From positions 1-26,657 of the forward strand of contig JBEVNX010000079.1 in NCBI GenBank assembly GCA_040507895.1: 26,657 nt of DNA. Reading direction: 5' to 3'. Numbering within the stretch: position 1 is the first letter of the stretch; each line of letters begins with the position of its first letter. A program made the position numbers and the translations under genes. Under the pieces are notes generated by a model. That model did not search any database, was not told the DNA's origin, and saw only the letters and a program-made list of their open reading frames with translations. Below are positions 7,055 through 14,629 of the stretch, piece by piece. The stretch comes from JBEVNX01 sp040507895. Its GTDB lineage: Bacteria > Desulfobacterota > Binatia > JACPRU01.

Positions 7055-7978
7055 ATGCGAACCCTGATCGTCGGCACGGGCGGAGTCGGCGGCTACTACG
7101 GGGCGAAGCTTGCGCGAGCCGGTCACGAGGTTGTCTTCACGGCCCGCGGCCGCAACCTCGAGGAGATCCGCGCGCGCGGCCTCCGCCTCGAGAGCTTCGA
7201 AGGCGCCATCATCGTTTCGCCTGCACGAACTTTGGAGACGACGCGAGGCGTGGCGGCGTTCGAGCTGGTTTTAGTCTGCGTCAAGGCGCAGGACACCGTA
7301 GGCGCCCTCGAGGGCCTCGCTAGCGCGATCGGCGTCGACACGCTGGTCGTGTCGTTGCAGAACGGCGTGGAGAGCGAGGAACTCATCGAGCGAGTGCTCG
7401 GCCTCGAGCCGTTGATCCGGGGGCTCGCTTACGTCGGCGTCGAGCTCGTCGCGCCAGGCGTCGTCCACCACTCGAGCGGCGGAACGATCCTGATCGGCGA
7501 GCGAGGCGACCATCCATCCCCGCGTCTGGAGCGGCTCGAACGGCTGCTCCGCGAGGCATCGATCGAAGTCGTGGTGCCGCAAAGCATGGCTCGCGCGAAA
7601 TGGCAAAAGCTCGCTTGGAACGCCTCGTTCAACGTCATCTGCGCTCTCACCGGTGCGACCATCGGCGGCGCGCTCGCCGACCCGGAGAGTCGAAGCCTCG
7701 TCGAAGCGGCCATGGGCGAAGTCGAAGCCGTGGCCCGTGCCCAAGCCATCGAGTTCGAGCCGGGTCACATCCCGAACATGCTGCGATACGCGGAGCGAAT
7801 CGGCTTCGTTCGACCCTCCACGTTGCAGGATCGCGAGAAGGGCAAGCCGCTCGAGCACGATGCGCTCACCGGCGCGGTGGTCCGCTTCGGAGCGCGTCTC
7901 GGCGTCCCCACTCCCGTGAACCACACGCTCGACGCTCTGGCGCGGCTCCTTTCTTCGGCTCTTGCGGAGAGATCCTGA
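7055..7978 (+). CDS. panE: 2-dehydropantoate 2-reductase (ketopantoate reductase)
   Basis: A 307-residue cytoplasmic NADPH enzyme that reduces 2-dehydropantoate to pantoate in coenzyme A synthesis. The Rossmann motif GTGGVGGYYG spans residues 7-16. VCVKAQDT (74-81) carries the conserved substrate-side Lys, LQNGVE (101-106) follows, and AKWQKLAWNASFN (181-193) contains the catalytic Lys (K185) and Asn (N189). The C-terminal DREKGKPLEHDALTG segment corresponds to the family's acidic substrate-binding region. Length matches the family (about 300). The ATG at 7055 has no obvious Shine-Dalgarno sequence. The ApbA/PanE family includes paralogues of other specificity, and no pan genes are adjacent, so the exact substrate is slightly uncertain. 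Confidence 0.9.
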   Translation: MRTLIVGTGGVGGYYGAKLARAGHEVVFTARGRNLEEIRARGLRLESFEGAIIVSPARTLETTRGVAAFELVLVCVKAQDTVGALEGLASAIGVDTLVVSLQNGVESEELIERVLGLEPLIRGLAYVGVELVAPGVVHHSSGGTILIGERGDHPSPRLERLERLLREASIEVVVPQSMARAKWQKLAWNASFNVICALTGATIGGALADPESRSLVEAAMGEVEAVARAQAIEFEPGHIPNMLRYAERIGFVRPSTLQDREKGKPLEHDALTGAVVRFGARLGVPTPVNHTLDALARLLSSALAERS

Positions 7979-8074
7979 TGCGCATGGGCTGCGGCAAGCT
8001 CCACGGCGAACCGCCCGCGGCGGGAGCCCCCATCCATCGAGCCCAGCCCCGCGAGCGGGCAGGACGCTAGTTCG

Positions 8075-8740
8075 ATGTGTGGGCGCATCAGCCGCACGAG
8101 CCCGGCCGAGGTGATCGTCGAGCAGTTCGGCGTGACCTCGAGCGCCGTGGTGGATCTGCGAGCGCGTTACAACCTCTGTCCCGGCGAGAGCGTCGCCGCA
8201 CTGATCGAGCACGGCGGCGATCGCCGGCTCGGATCGCTCCGCTGGGGCCTCCCGCCCCGCGGTCAGATCAACATCCGAAGCGAAGGCCTGGCGCGCCGTC
8301 CCGCCGTCCGCGAGGCCCTTCAGCACCGTCGCTGTGTGATCCTCGCGGACGGATTCTTCGAGTGGCAAACCGTCGATTCGGCCCGGCTGCCGCACTTTTT
8401 CCGTCTCGCGTCGCGCCGGCCCTTCGGCCTGGCTGGCATTTGGCAACGAGGGCCAGACGCGAGCGCGCCCCCCGGCGCCGCGATCCTCACCTGCGTGGCC
8501 AACGCGCTCGTCTCCACAGTGCACGACCGCATGCCCGTCATGCTCGACCCGGACGACTGCCGGCGCTGGCTCGATCGCGACGCGGGCGCAGCGGCTCTGC
8601 AGGCGCTGCTGCGTCCATTTCCCAGCGAGCCGATGGAGGCTTATCCCGTGTCGGTGCTGGTCAACTCGGCGCGCAACGATTCGCCGGACTGCATTCGGCC
8701 GACGGGCGGCAAGCTGCGGTTGGTGCCGCGCACGGCCTAG
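8075..8740 (+). CDS. yedK: SOS-response-associated peptidase (SRAP; YedK/HMCES type)
   Basis: A 221-residue protein of the SRAP family, which crosslinks to abasic sites in single-stranded DNA through its N-terminal cysteine. C2 (MCGRI) is exposed after Met removal. RYNLCPG (31-37) carries the conserved Asn, GFFEWQ (93-98) the catalytic Glu at about 96, and TVHDRMPVML (148-157) the conserved His at 150. The usual NARSE motif appears as NIRSEG (66-71). Length matches bacterial members (about 220). It lies 96 nt after panE. I did not find a LexA-type box upstream, so SOS control is not shown by the sequence. Confidence 0.93.
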   Translation: MCGRISRTSPAEVIVEQFGVTSSAVVDLRARYNLCPGESVAALIEHGGDRRLGSLRWGLPPRGQINIRSEGLARRPAVREALQHRRCVILADGFFEWQTVDSARLPHFFRLASRRPFGLAGIWQRGPDASAPPGAAILTCVANALVSTVHDRMPVMLDPDDCRRWLDRDAGAAALQALLRPFPSEPMEAYPVSVLVNSARNDSPDCIRPTGGKLRLVPRTA

Positions 8741-8772
8741 GCTCGGGCCGGCATCGAAACCGTGCCAGGGCG

Positions 8773-9885
8773 TCAAGCCCTCGGATAGAGCCGAATGTAG
8801 CGGAACGCGGCGAGCCCGGTTCCCGGCCCTTCCGGCGTCATGCCGGAATCGGCCACGATGCGAAAGCGCACGACGTTGTCGCCGACGCGCAGCGTACCGG
8901 CCGGAGGCTCGAGGTGGTACTCGCGCCAGCCACGCACGAGCAAGATCTCCGGAGCCTGCCAGTCGTTCACGGACATCACCATCCGCGAACACGACCGACC
9001 GTTATTGGCCGTGGCGGGCCGCAGGGTCACTTTCAGAATGCCGTCGCCCGCCGGTGTCCGCAGGGTCACGCCGACGTCCGGGGACATGGCCCACGACACG
9101 GGGCCAATCGGCTCGGCTGGACCGTCTGCCCAGCCACTGCCGAGCGCAGCCCTTGCCTTCGCCGTGCCGAACTCGACCGCGCCGAGCGCGGCGCGATGCT
9201 CGTCGAGCGCCGAGGGCAGACGGAGCCGCGCGGCGGGCAGACCATCGAAGACGACGAAGGCGAGCCCGCCGAACACCACCAGAGCCCAGATCGCGGCGCG
9301 GGGTAGTCGTTGCAGAACGCGGGCGCCGAGCACCCACGCCGAGCCGAGCAACACGCTGCCGACGATGTCGCTCACCCAATGACTCCCGTTGAACAACCGA
9401 CCCGCCGCCTGGAGCACGACCAAACCCGATGCGCTCGCGCAGACAGCCCAATGCCACGCGGGTCGATCGACGGCGTCGCGCAGCAGGAGCACGGCGATCG
9501 CCGCGACCATCGTCGCTCCCGTGGTGTGACCGCTTGGAAAGCTGTTGCCGCTCATCGCACCGGGCATCGAATTCGGCCGCAGCCGCTCGATCGCGGTCTT
9601 CAGGAGCTCGACCGTCGCCAGCCCCCCCACGAACACCACGACCAGGGGCACGAGGTTCCGCGGCTCGCGCCAGGCTCCCCGCGCCAAGGCGACGGCGACC
9701 AGCAACGCCAGGCCGACGCGAACCAGCGGGTCGATCCAGCGCAGCCCGTGGATCACCGAGCAGCTACGATGGAACTGTAGCCACTGGAATACGCGCTCGT
9801 CGATCGGCAGCACCCAACGAAGCGAGCCCACCATGGCGAGCACGGCGAGCAGCGCGCCTACGGCGTACATCTCCGACCGCGACAT
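8773..9885 (-). CDS. PAP2-family phosphatase fused to a C-terminal jelly-roll-like domain
   Basis: A 370-residue membrane protein. Residues 1-215 form a PAP2 (type 2 phosphatidic acid phosphatase) core with all three motifs: K96-x6-R103-P104 (KTAIERLRP), PSGH (117-120) and R163-x5-H169-x3-D173 (GRLFNGSHWVSD). Six or so membrane helices are present. After the last helix (about 198-214) comes a soluble beta-rich domain of about 150 residues with the pattern GW..GP..P.....SWAM, VNDWQAPEIL, GWREYHLEPPAG, GDNVVRFRI and a final FRYIRLYP. This resembles jelly-roll add-on domains of envelope glycosyltransferases and would lie on the periplasmic side. PAP2 enzymes here would dephosphorylate a lipid carrier such as undecaprenyl pyrophosphate. 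It is the last gene of the minus-strand glycan cluster, and a 147-nt gap (9886-10032), where I see nothing, separates it from the previous gene. Confidence 0.85.
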   Translation of the reverse strand: MSRSEMYAVGALLAVLAMVGSLRWVLPIDERVFQWLQFHRSCSVIHGLRWIDPLVRVGLALLVAVALARGAWREPRNLVPLVVVFVGGLATVELLKTAIERLRPNSMPGAMSGNSFPSGHTTGATMVAAIAVLLLRDAVDRPAWHWAVCASASGLVVLQAAGRLFNGSHWVSDIVGSVLLGSAWVLGARVLQRLPRAAIWALVVFGGLAFVVFDGLPAARLRLPSALDEHRAALGAVEFGTAKARAALGSGWADGPAEPIGPVSWAMSPDVGVTLRTPAGDGILKVTLRPATANNGRSCSRMVMSVNDWQAPEILLVRGWREYHLEPPAGTLRVGDNVVRFRIVADSGMTPEGPGTGLAAFRYIRLYPRA

Positions 9886-10032
9886 CGGCGGGCTTCATAG
9901 CGGATCGCCGCCGTCAGATCGAGGTGCCGTTTCGACCCGGCCGTCGCCGCGCGATCGGCCTCCGCCGGGTGGCGCGGATTCTTGCGAGGAACATCCGTCG
10001 CCCTTCGCAGGCGCGACCGCCCGGAAGGGCCC

Positions 10033-11469
10033 TCAGGTCGGCACCGCGCCGCCTCTGGGCTCTGCGTAGCTTCGCCACACCCCTTCGCCGATCCACGCGA
10101 ACAGCGCGGTGATGATCAGCAGAGCGCCGATTCGCCAGACCTCTGGGCCCATCCCGTCGGCGCCCCCGAGCATCGCGCCGTACGTGCCGAAGACCACGAG
10201 CACTTGATTCGCCGCCGACCAGCACGCCGCGATCACGAACCACGACCGCCACGATCGCGCGGCCTGCTCGCTCCACGCCACCGTGGCGAGGCACCAGGCG
10301 GGCATGGCTTCGTTCAAGAACGGAGAAGCGAGCGGAACTCCGGCGGCACCCCACCAGCGCGAGTAGTGCGCGTACAGCAGAAACAGAAGCGCGAGCGATC
10401 CGCCGATCACCCAAGCCTCGGCGCGCTTGCCGTCGCGCACCAAGCGTACGAGGCCTGGAATGCCAAACACCACGACGGGCATGACAAGCAAAACGCCTCG
10501 CATTCGATTCCACGGCATCGTCAGCGACGGCAGCTCGGCGACTGGCCACCGCGCATCTCCCGGGGGACCGATCGCTCCGAGCGTCATGCCGAACAGCCCT
10601 TCGCCGAGCGGGGTACCGAAGCTCGAAACCCCTCGCTGTAGCACGGCTCCTCCCGTCGCGCCGTCGACCGCGAACCGCGCGACGACGGCCACCAACAACG
10701 GCGCCGCGAAGCGGCGCGCGGCGATCCACGACGAGGGGCTCGTACCGAGCACGTACGCGAGCAGAACCAGCACGACGACGACGTTCGTCGGCCGCACCAT
10801 CAACGCGGCTGCAGCGAGCGCTCCAGCCCACCCCAGCCCTTCTCCGCGAGGCTTGTCGCGGGCCGCGAAGGCCGCCGCCGTCGCGGCCAACAGCAGCATC
10901 GTCGAAGGCAGAGAAGCAGACGGATGCGTCGACTCGTACCAGAGAGGCGCCGTGAAGAACAGCAGCTGCGCGGCGCGAACCGACGCCAAAGACGGAAGTC
11001 CGAGCACACCGCCGAGCCGCAAAACGAGAAACAGGATCGCGGCAAGAAAGACGGGACCCGCCGCATAGACGGAGGCATACTCGGCGGTGCGCACGTTCCA
11101 GCCGCCCGCTTGCTGCACACCGAGGAGCCCTCCGCTCAAGCCGTCGACCATACGGCCAAACCAGACGAAGGGGACGAGCGAGAGCGCGGCACCGGGCGCG
11201 GACTGGAGGTAGAGGCGGCCGTCGCGCGTCGTTAGGCCAGGCGGCAGCGTTGCCGCCGTCGAGGGGCGGTCGATGGCGACGCCCAGATCGGCGAAGCTCC
11301 GCGCCTGCAAGTAGAGTCCGAACTCGGCGCGGCGCGGATCAGCGTCCGGCCACAGCGTCATCGCAGCCAAGAGCAGCATCGCCGGCAGCCGGCCCTGTTG
11401 CAGTGGACGCCGGCGGGTCCGCGGCTCCACGACCTCCATCGTGAAATACTCCGTGGTCTTCAAAGCCAT
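10033..11469 (-). CDS. Polytopic membrane protein, GT-C glycosyltransferase-like
   Basis: A 478-residue protein with about ten or more membrane helices, including segments near residues 30, 125, 155, 195, 235, 290 and 350, and a C-terminal helix before the tail. The first predicted periplasmic loop has DADPRRAEFGLYLQARSF (41-58), which resembles the acidic donor-binding loop of GT-C enzymes, followed by RDGRLYLQSAPG. I cannot assign a CAZy family. The ATG at 11469 overlaps the end of the truncated SDR gene by 10 nt, so the genes are probably translationally coupled; Met11 (11439) is an alternative. Given its neighbours it probably transfers or polymerises sugars from a polyprenyl-phosphate donor, but this is inference. 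Confidence 0.65.
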   Translation of the reverse strand: MALKTTEYFTMEVVEPRTRRRPLQQGRLPAMLLLAAMTLWPDADPRRAEFGLYLQARSFADLGVAIDRPSTAATLPPGLTTRDGRLYLQSAPGAALSLVPFVWFGRMVDGLSGGLLGVQQAGGWNVRTAEYASVYAAGPVFLAAILFLVLRLGGVLGLPSLASVRAAQLLFFTAPLWYESTHPSASLPSTMLLLAATAAAFAARDKPRGEGLGWAGALAAAALMVRPTNVVVVLVLLAYVLGTSPSSWIAARRFAAPLLVAVVARFAVDGATGGAVLQRGVSSFGTPLGEGLFGMTLGAIGPPGDARWPVAELPSLTMPWNRMRGVLLVMPVVVFGIPGLVRLVRDGKRAEAWVIGGSLALLFLLYAHYSRWWGAAGVPLASPFLNEAMPAWCLATVAWSEQAARSWRSWFVIAACWSAANQVLVVFGTYGAMLGGADGMGPEVWRIGALLIITALFAWIGEGVWRSYAEPRGGAVPT

Positions 11470-11945
11470 CCAGCCTGCTCGTACCAGCGTGCCGTGCGCT
11501 CGACACCCTCGCGCACGCCGACCGCGGGATCATAGCCGAGGTCTCGCCACGCCCGCGAGTGGTCGACTACACGGCTGTTGCGGAAGAACGCCGGGGCGTG
11601 CACGCTCGTCAGGCTCATGAACACGATGCGCCGTGCTCCGGCGTCGATCGCGGCCTGCGCCAAGCCCTCGGTGCCCGCGACGTTGACGCGTCCGGAGGTC
11701 GACTCCGAAGCGGCCACCTCGGCCACCAACCCTGCAGCGTGGAAGACGATCTCGCAGCCCGCCACGAGAGCGTGCTGGGACGCTCGTTCGGTGGTGTCGC
11801 CGACCAGCAGCTTCGCGCCTCGCTTCCGGAGCCACTGCGGCATACCCGGCCGCACGAGCGCCCGTAACGCGTGGCTCTCGACGACCAGGCGCTCCGCGAG
11901 GCGCGAGCCAAGGAAGCCGCCAGCTCCGCTGACCGCGATCCGCAT
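11460..11945 (-). CDS. Internally truncated NAD-dependent epimerase/dehydratase (SDR)
   Basis: This 161-residue protein corresponds to both ends of an extended SDR joined with the middle missing. Residues 1-115 hold the Rossmann half: GAGGFLG (7-13), a conserved acidic turn (LVGDTTE, 47-53), FHAAGLV and the strand ending MSLTSVH (110-116). Residues 120-161 (FFRNSRVVDHSRAWRDLGYDP onward, ending WYEQAGWL) match the C terminus of the family. Against the intact 327-residue SDR in the same cluster (16573-17556), about 165 residues corresponding to 120-284 are absent, including YxxxK and the substrate pocket. The frame is open and coupled at both ends: 2 nt after the upstream stop, and overlapping the next start by 10 nt. 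It may still bind NAD but should not be a normal epimerase. It could equally be a decaying gene. Confidence 0.8.
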   Translation of the reverse strand: MRIAVSGAGGFLGSRLAERLVVESHALRALVRPGMPQWLRKRGAKLLVGDTTERASQHALVAGCEIVFHAAGLVAEVAASESTSGRVNVAGTEGLAQAAIDAGARRIVFMSLTSVHAPAFFRNSRVVDHSRAWRDLGYDPAVGVREGVERTARWYEQAGWL

Positions 11946-11947
11946 CC

Positions 11948-12949
11948 TCAGCCCGGCCTCCTCGACCGGGCCATCGCCAGCGCAAGCGCGACGAGGCCGA
12001 CCGAGTAGTCATAGATCTGCGAAAGCAGGTGCGTGGCGAAGCCCGACAGAATCGCCACGCGCGAGGACAAGCCCAGCCGCTCGAAGCCGAGCGTCCAGGC
12101 CGTCTCATACGTTCCGAAGCCGGCGACCCCGTGAATCGGCAACGTCGCCGAGAGCTCCGCGCCCGCGATGCCGAGAAACACCGTCCAGAACGGCAAGTCA
12201 CTGGCGCCGAGGTCGTGCTCGCGCACCACGCCGAGGAGCAGTGCCCAGTAGGCCCCGAACTTGAGCAATCGGATCGCGACCGAGAGCGCCAGTAACGCCG
12301 ACATCGTCGTCCGACCGCCTGAGCGGCTCACTTCGCGTGCGGTCTCCTCGAGACGCGCCGCGAGCGCCTCGCCGCGTCCGTGCCCGCGAAGCCAACCCGC
12401 GACGAGCCGCAACACGCGCCCGATCTCGAGAAACACCGCGAGCACGACGACCCCGAGCAGAGCGGTGATGAAGCCGAGAGCGATCATGCTCTCGAACCGT
12501 CCGAGCTGGAGCACCAGCGCGATGCCCACCAGCAGCGTCATCGCCAAAAGGTCGTAGAGAAACGTCAGCACGAACGACGAAAGCACCGGCTCCAGCGGCA
12601 CGCCGAAGCGCCGCGTCAGCAGGTAGACGTAGCTGAGCGAGCCGATCCGCGCCGGCAAGAGGTCGACCAGGAAGTTGCGCGCCGCCGTCACCAACACGAT
12701 CGGCCAAAACCCCACCCAGCGGCCGATCAGAATCTGGTAACGCCACGATCGCGCCAGCAGACCGGCGACGGCCAGCCCCACGTAGCCCGCGTAGTAGCGC
12801 GGATCGACGCGCAGGAGCCAATCGGCGAGCTCGCGGACGTCGACCCGCCGCAGCAGCAGAAAACAGAGGATGGCGGTCAGCGCGAGCGAAGCGAGCGGCC
12901 GCAGCCAGCTCCTGGAGCGCGCGCCGGGGCTACGGGCCGCCGCGCTCAC
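11948..12949 (-). CDS. Flippase-like membrane protein, UPF0104/LPG-synthase-TM family (first copy)
   Basis: About 333 residues and eight or so membrane helices with the family's layout: an N-terminal helix after SRSWLRPL, then WRYQILIG, then LLPARIGSLSYVYLLTRRFGVP, and a C-terminal IHGVAGFGTYETAW loop before the last helices. The family includes MprF-type lipid flippase domains and AglD-like proteins. Members near glycosyltransferases are often thought to move lipid-linked sugars or lipids across the inner membrane. I chose the GTG at 12949, which overlaps the acyltransferase end by 20 nt. An ATG at 13000 would overlap by 71 nt and add an unlikely hydrophilic leader. It shares its family with the gene at 13667-14629, but the two are clearly diverged. 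Confidence 0.82.
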   Translation of the reverse strand: MSAAARSPGARSRSWLRPLASLALTAILCFLLLRRVDVRELADWLLRVDPRYYAGYVGLAVAGLLARSWRYQILIGRWVGFWPIVLVTAARNFLVDLLPARIGSLSYVYLLTRRFGVPLEPVLSSFVLTFLYDLLAMTLLVGIALVLQLGRFESMIALGFITALLGVVVLAVFLEIGRVLRLVAGWLRGHGRGEALAARLEETAREVSRSGGRTTMSALLALSVAIRLLKFGAYWALLLGVVREHDLGASDLPFWTVFLGIAGAELSATLPIHGVAGFGTYETAWTLGFERLGLSSRVAILSGFATHLLSQIYDYSVGLVALALAMARSRRPG

Positions 12950-13670
12950 GAATGATCCGCGCTGGCACTCCGCCGGCCACGGCGAAGGGAGGAACGTCAT
13001 CGGCGACGACGGCCCCCGCCGCGATCACAGCCCCCTCCCCGACGCGCACCCCATCCAGAATCACCGCATGAGCGCCGATCCACGAACCGCGACCGATCTC
13101 GACCGGGCCCCTGGAGTAGCTCCCCTGCGACGCGATCGAGCGAGCGCGGTCCTCGAGACGATAGCGGCCGCCACCGACGTAGCTGCCGGCTGCGAACAAC
13201 ACTTCGCCACCGATCGTCACGCCTCCGACCGAGCTCACCACGCAGCGCCAGCCGAAGTTGGCGCGCGCGCCGATCGTGATCGGTCCTTCCTTGCACGACA
13301 GAATCGTCCCCCGGCTGACGAGCGTCCCTTCGCCGATGGTGAGGCCGCGGTTCGAGCCGCGTGCGTCGAGCACGCAGTCGTCGTCGACGAGCACGCCGTC
13401 CCCGAGAGCCATGCGCCGAGCGTGGCGCAGGACCACGCCGCGGCCGAACGCCACGCCCCGTCCGATGCGAGCAAAGAGATGCGGGTAGAGTCCCGCCCGT
13501 AGGGCCAAGCCGAACGCGCCCGGCAGACTGCCGCAGAGCAGAGTGACGAGCTCGAAGTAGGCGAGCTCGCCCCAAGTCCCGTCGGCGCCGACGACGAGCT
13601 CACGGTACTGGCGGGCGCGCGACGAGCTCGGCTCGCTGAGACTCTGCTGGAGCTTCGTGCCGCCGCTCAT
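12930..13670 (-). CDS. Left-handed beta-helix (hexapeptide) acyltransferase
   Basis: A 246-residue cytoplasmic enzyme of the LbetaH acetyltransferase group. Hexapeptide repeats run from about residue 66 to 235, in blocks such as IGRGVAFGRGVV, LTIGEGTLVSRG, ITIGARANFGW, VTIGGEVLFAAG, VEIGRGSWIGAHAVILDGVRVGEGAVIAAGAVV. The terminal GVPARIIRER is the classic end of sugar O- or N-acetyltransferases of this type. An insertion (GGGRYRLEDRARS, about 170-182) probably forms the active-site loop. The start overlaps the previous stop in ATGA, and the stop overlaps the next gene, so it is co-translated with two flippase-like genes. The acyl group (acetyl is most common) and acceptor sugar are unknown. 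Confidence 0.87.
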   Translation of the reverse strand: MSGGTKLQQSLSEPSSSRARQYRELVVGADGTWGELAYFELVTLLCGSLPGAFGLALRAGLYPHLFARIGRGVAFGRGVVLRHARRMALGDGVLVDDDCVLDARGSNRGLTIGEGTLVSRGTILSCKEGPITIGARANFGWRCVVSSVGGVTIGGEVLFAAGSYVGGGRYRLEDRARSIASQGSYSRGPVEIGRGSWIGAHAVILDGVRVGEGAVIAAGAVVADDVPPFAVAGGVPARIIRERGGP

Positions 13671-14629
13671 CCCGTCCTCACCCTCTCGGCCGGCGCCGCG
13701 GAGCCGCGTAACGCAAACGCCACCGCGCCGAAGAGCGCATAGAGAAGGGTCAGTAACACGTAGAGCAACGACAGCGACAGCGCCTGCGCGCGCGGCACGC
13801 CGACGAGCCCGAGCAGATAGGCGTACGACACGTCGCGCAGCCCAATGCCGTAGATCGACACCGGAATCGCCTCGACCAGACCCACCAGGGGCACGATCAC
13901 GAAGAAGTACGAGAGCGGCGCCTCGATGCGAAGCGAGCGACCGATGAGATAGACTGCCACGACGACGATCGTCTGCGCCCCGACCGATAGCAAGAGCAGC
14001 TCACCGAGGCGGCCGCTAGCACGGTAGGCCTCGATCGACTCCGCGACGGTCGCCACGGCTCGGTCCAACCGCGGAAGTCGATGGAGCCCCAGGTTCTGAA
14101 CGAAGCGCAGCGGCCAGCCTTGGAACAATGCGGCGCTTCCCGCGAGCACCGCCGCGTAGAGCGCTACGCCCGTCCAGCGAAGCCGCGGCGCCAGCACCCC
14201 CGCCGACCCCACAGCCAGCGCCAGCAGACCCACGAGCCCGATCGCGGCGAAACCGAGCACACGATCGGCCAACACCGAGGTTGCCGTCGCCACGCCTCTC
14301 CCGCTGCGGCGAGCTAGATCGATCGCGCGCACCGCGTCGCCGCCGATCGAGCTCGGCAGAAACACGCTGAAAAACGTCGAGATCATGTAACTCACAAAGG
14401 CGGTGGAGTGCGCGACATGGATGCCGTCCGCGAGAAGCAAGCGCTGCCACTTGTACGATTTGAGAGCGGTGTTCAGGAACTGCAGGGCGAGGATGGCGAC
14501 CACGCTCGAGAGCCCGATCTCGCTCATCTGCCGAGCTACCGTAGCGGGGTCGGCCCGGCAGAGCAGCCAGCCGACCAGTGCCCCGCTCACGCCGAGCCGC
14601 ACGAGCAGCCAGGCGAGCCGGCGGTTCAC
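13667..14629 (-). CDS. Flippase-like membrane protein, UPF0104/LPG-synthase-TM family (second copy)
   Basis: A 320-residue membrane protein that fits the family better than the first copy. It has the hallmark LPSSIGGDAVRAIDLARRS (91-109), DRVLGFAAIGLVGLLAL (122-138) and SIYGIGLRDVSYAYLLGLVG (258-277), with about eight helices. The GTG start at 14629 overlaps the asparagine synthase stop in GTGA, which fixes the start. The stop overlaps the acyltransferase ATG by 4 nt. The likely role is moving a lipid or lipid-linked sugar across the inner membrane; that comes from family membership and gene context only. Note that the open frame continues upstream through the asnB region, but that part is not this protein. 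Confidence 0.87.
   Translation of the reverse strand: MNRRLAWLLVRLGVSGALVGWLLCRADPATVARQMSEIGLSSVVAILALQFLNTALKSYKWQRLLLADGIHVAHSTAFVSYMISTFFSVFLPSSIGGDAVRAIDLARRSGRGVATATSVLADRVLGFAAIGLVGLLALAVGSAGVLAPRLRWTGVALYAAVLAGSAALFQGWPLRFVQNLGLHRLPRLDRAVATVAESIEAYRASGRLGELLLLSVGAQTIVVVAVYLIGRSLRIEAPLSYFFVIVPLVGLVEAIPVSIYGIGLRDVSYAYLLGLVGVPRAQALSLSLLYVLLTLLYALFGAVAFALRGSAAPAERVRTG

Noticed and set aside
7979..8074. Terminator between panE and the SRAP gene
   Set aside because: CCGCC-CGC-GGCGG and similar GC palindromes occur here, but they are short, have no T-tract, and are expected by chance at this GC content.
7271..8992. A 573-codon minus-strand frame across panE and the SRAP gene
   Set aside because: It is antisense to two well-supported genes, with no recognisable motif and a low-complexity Arg/Ala/Glu composition.
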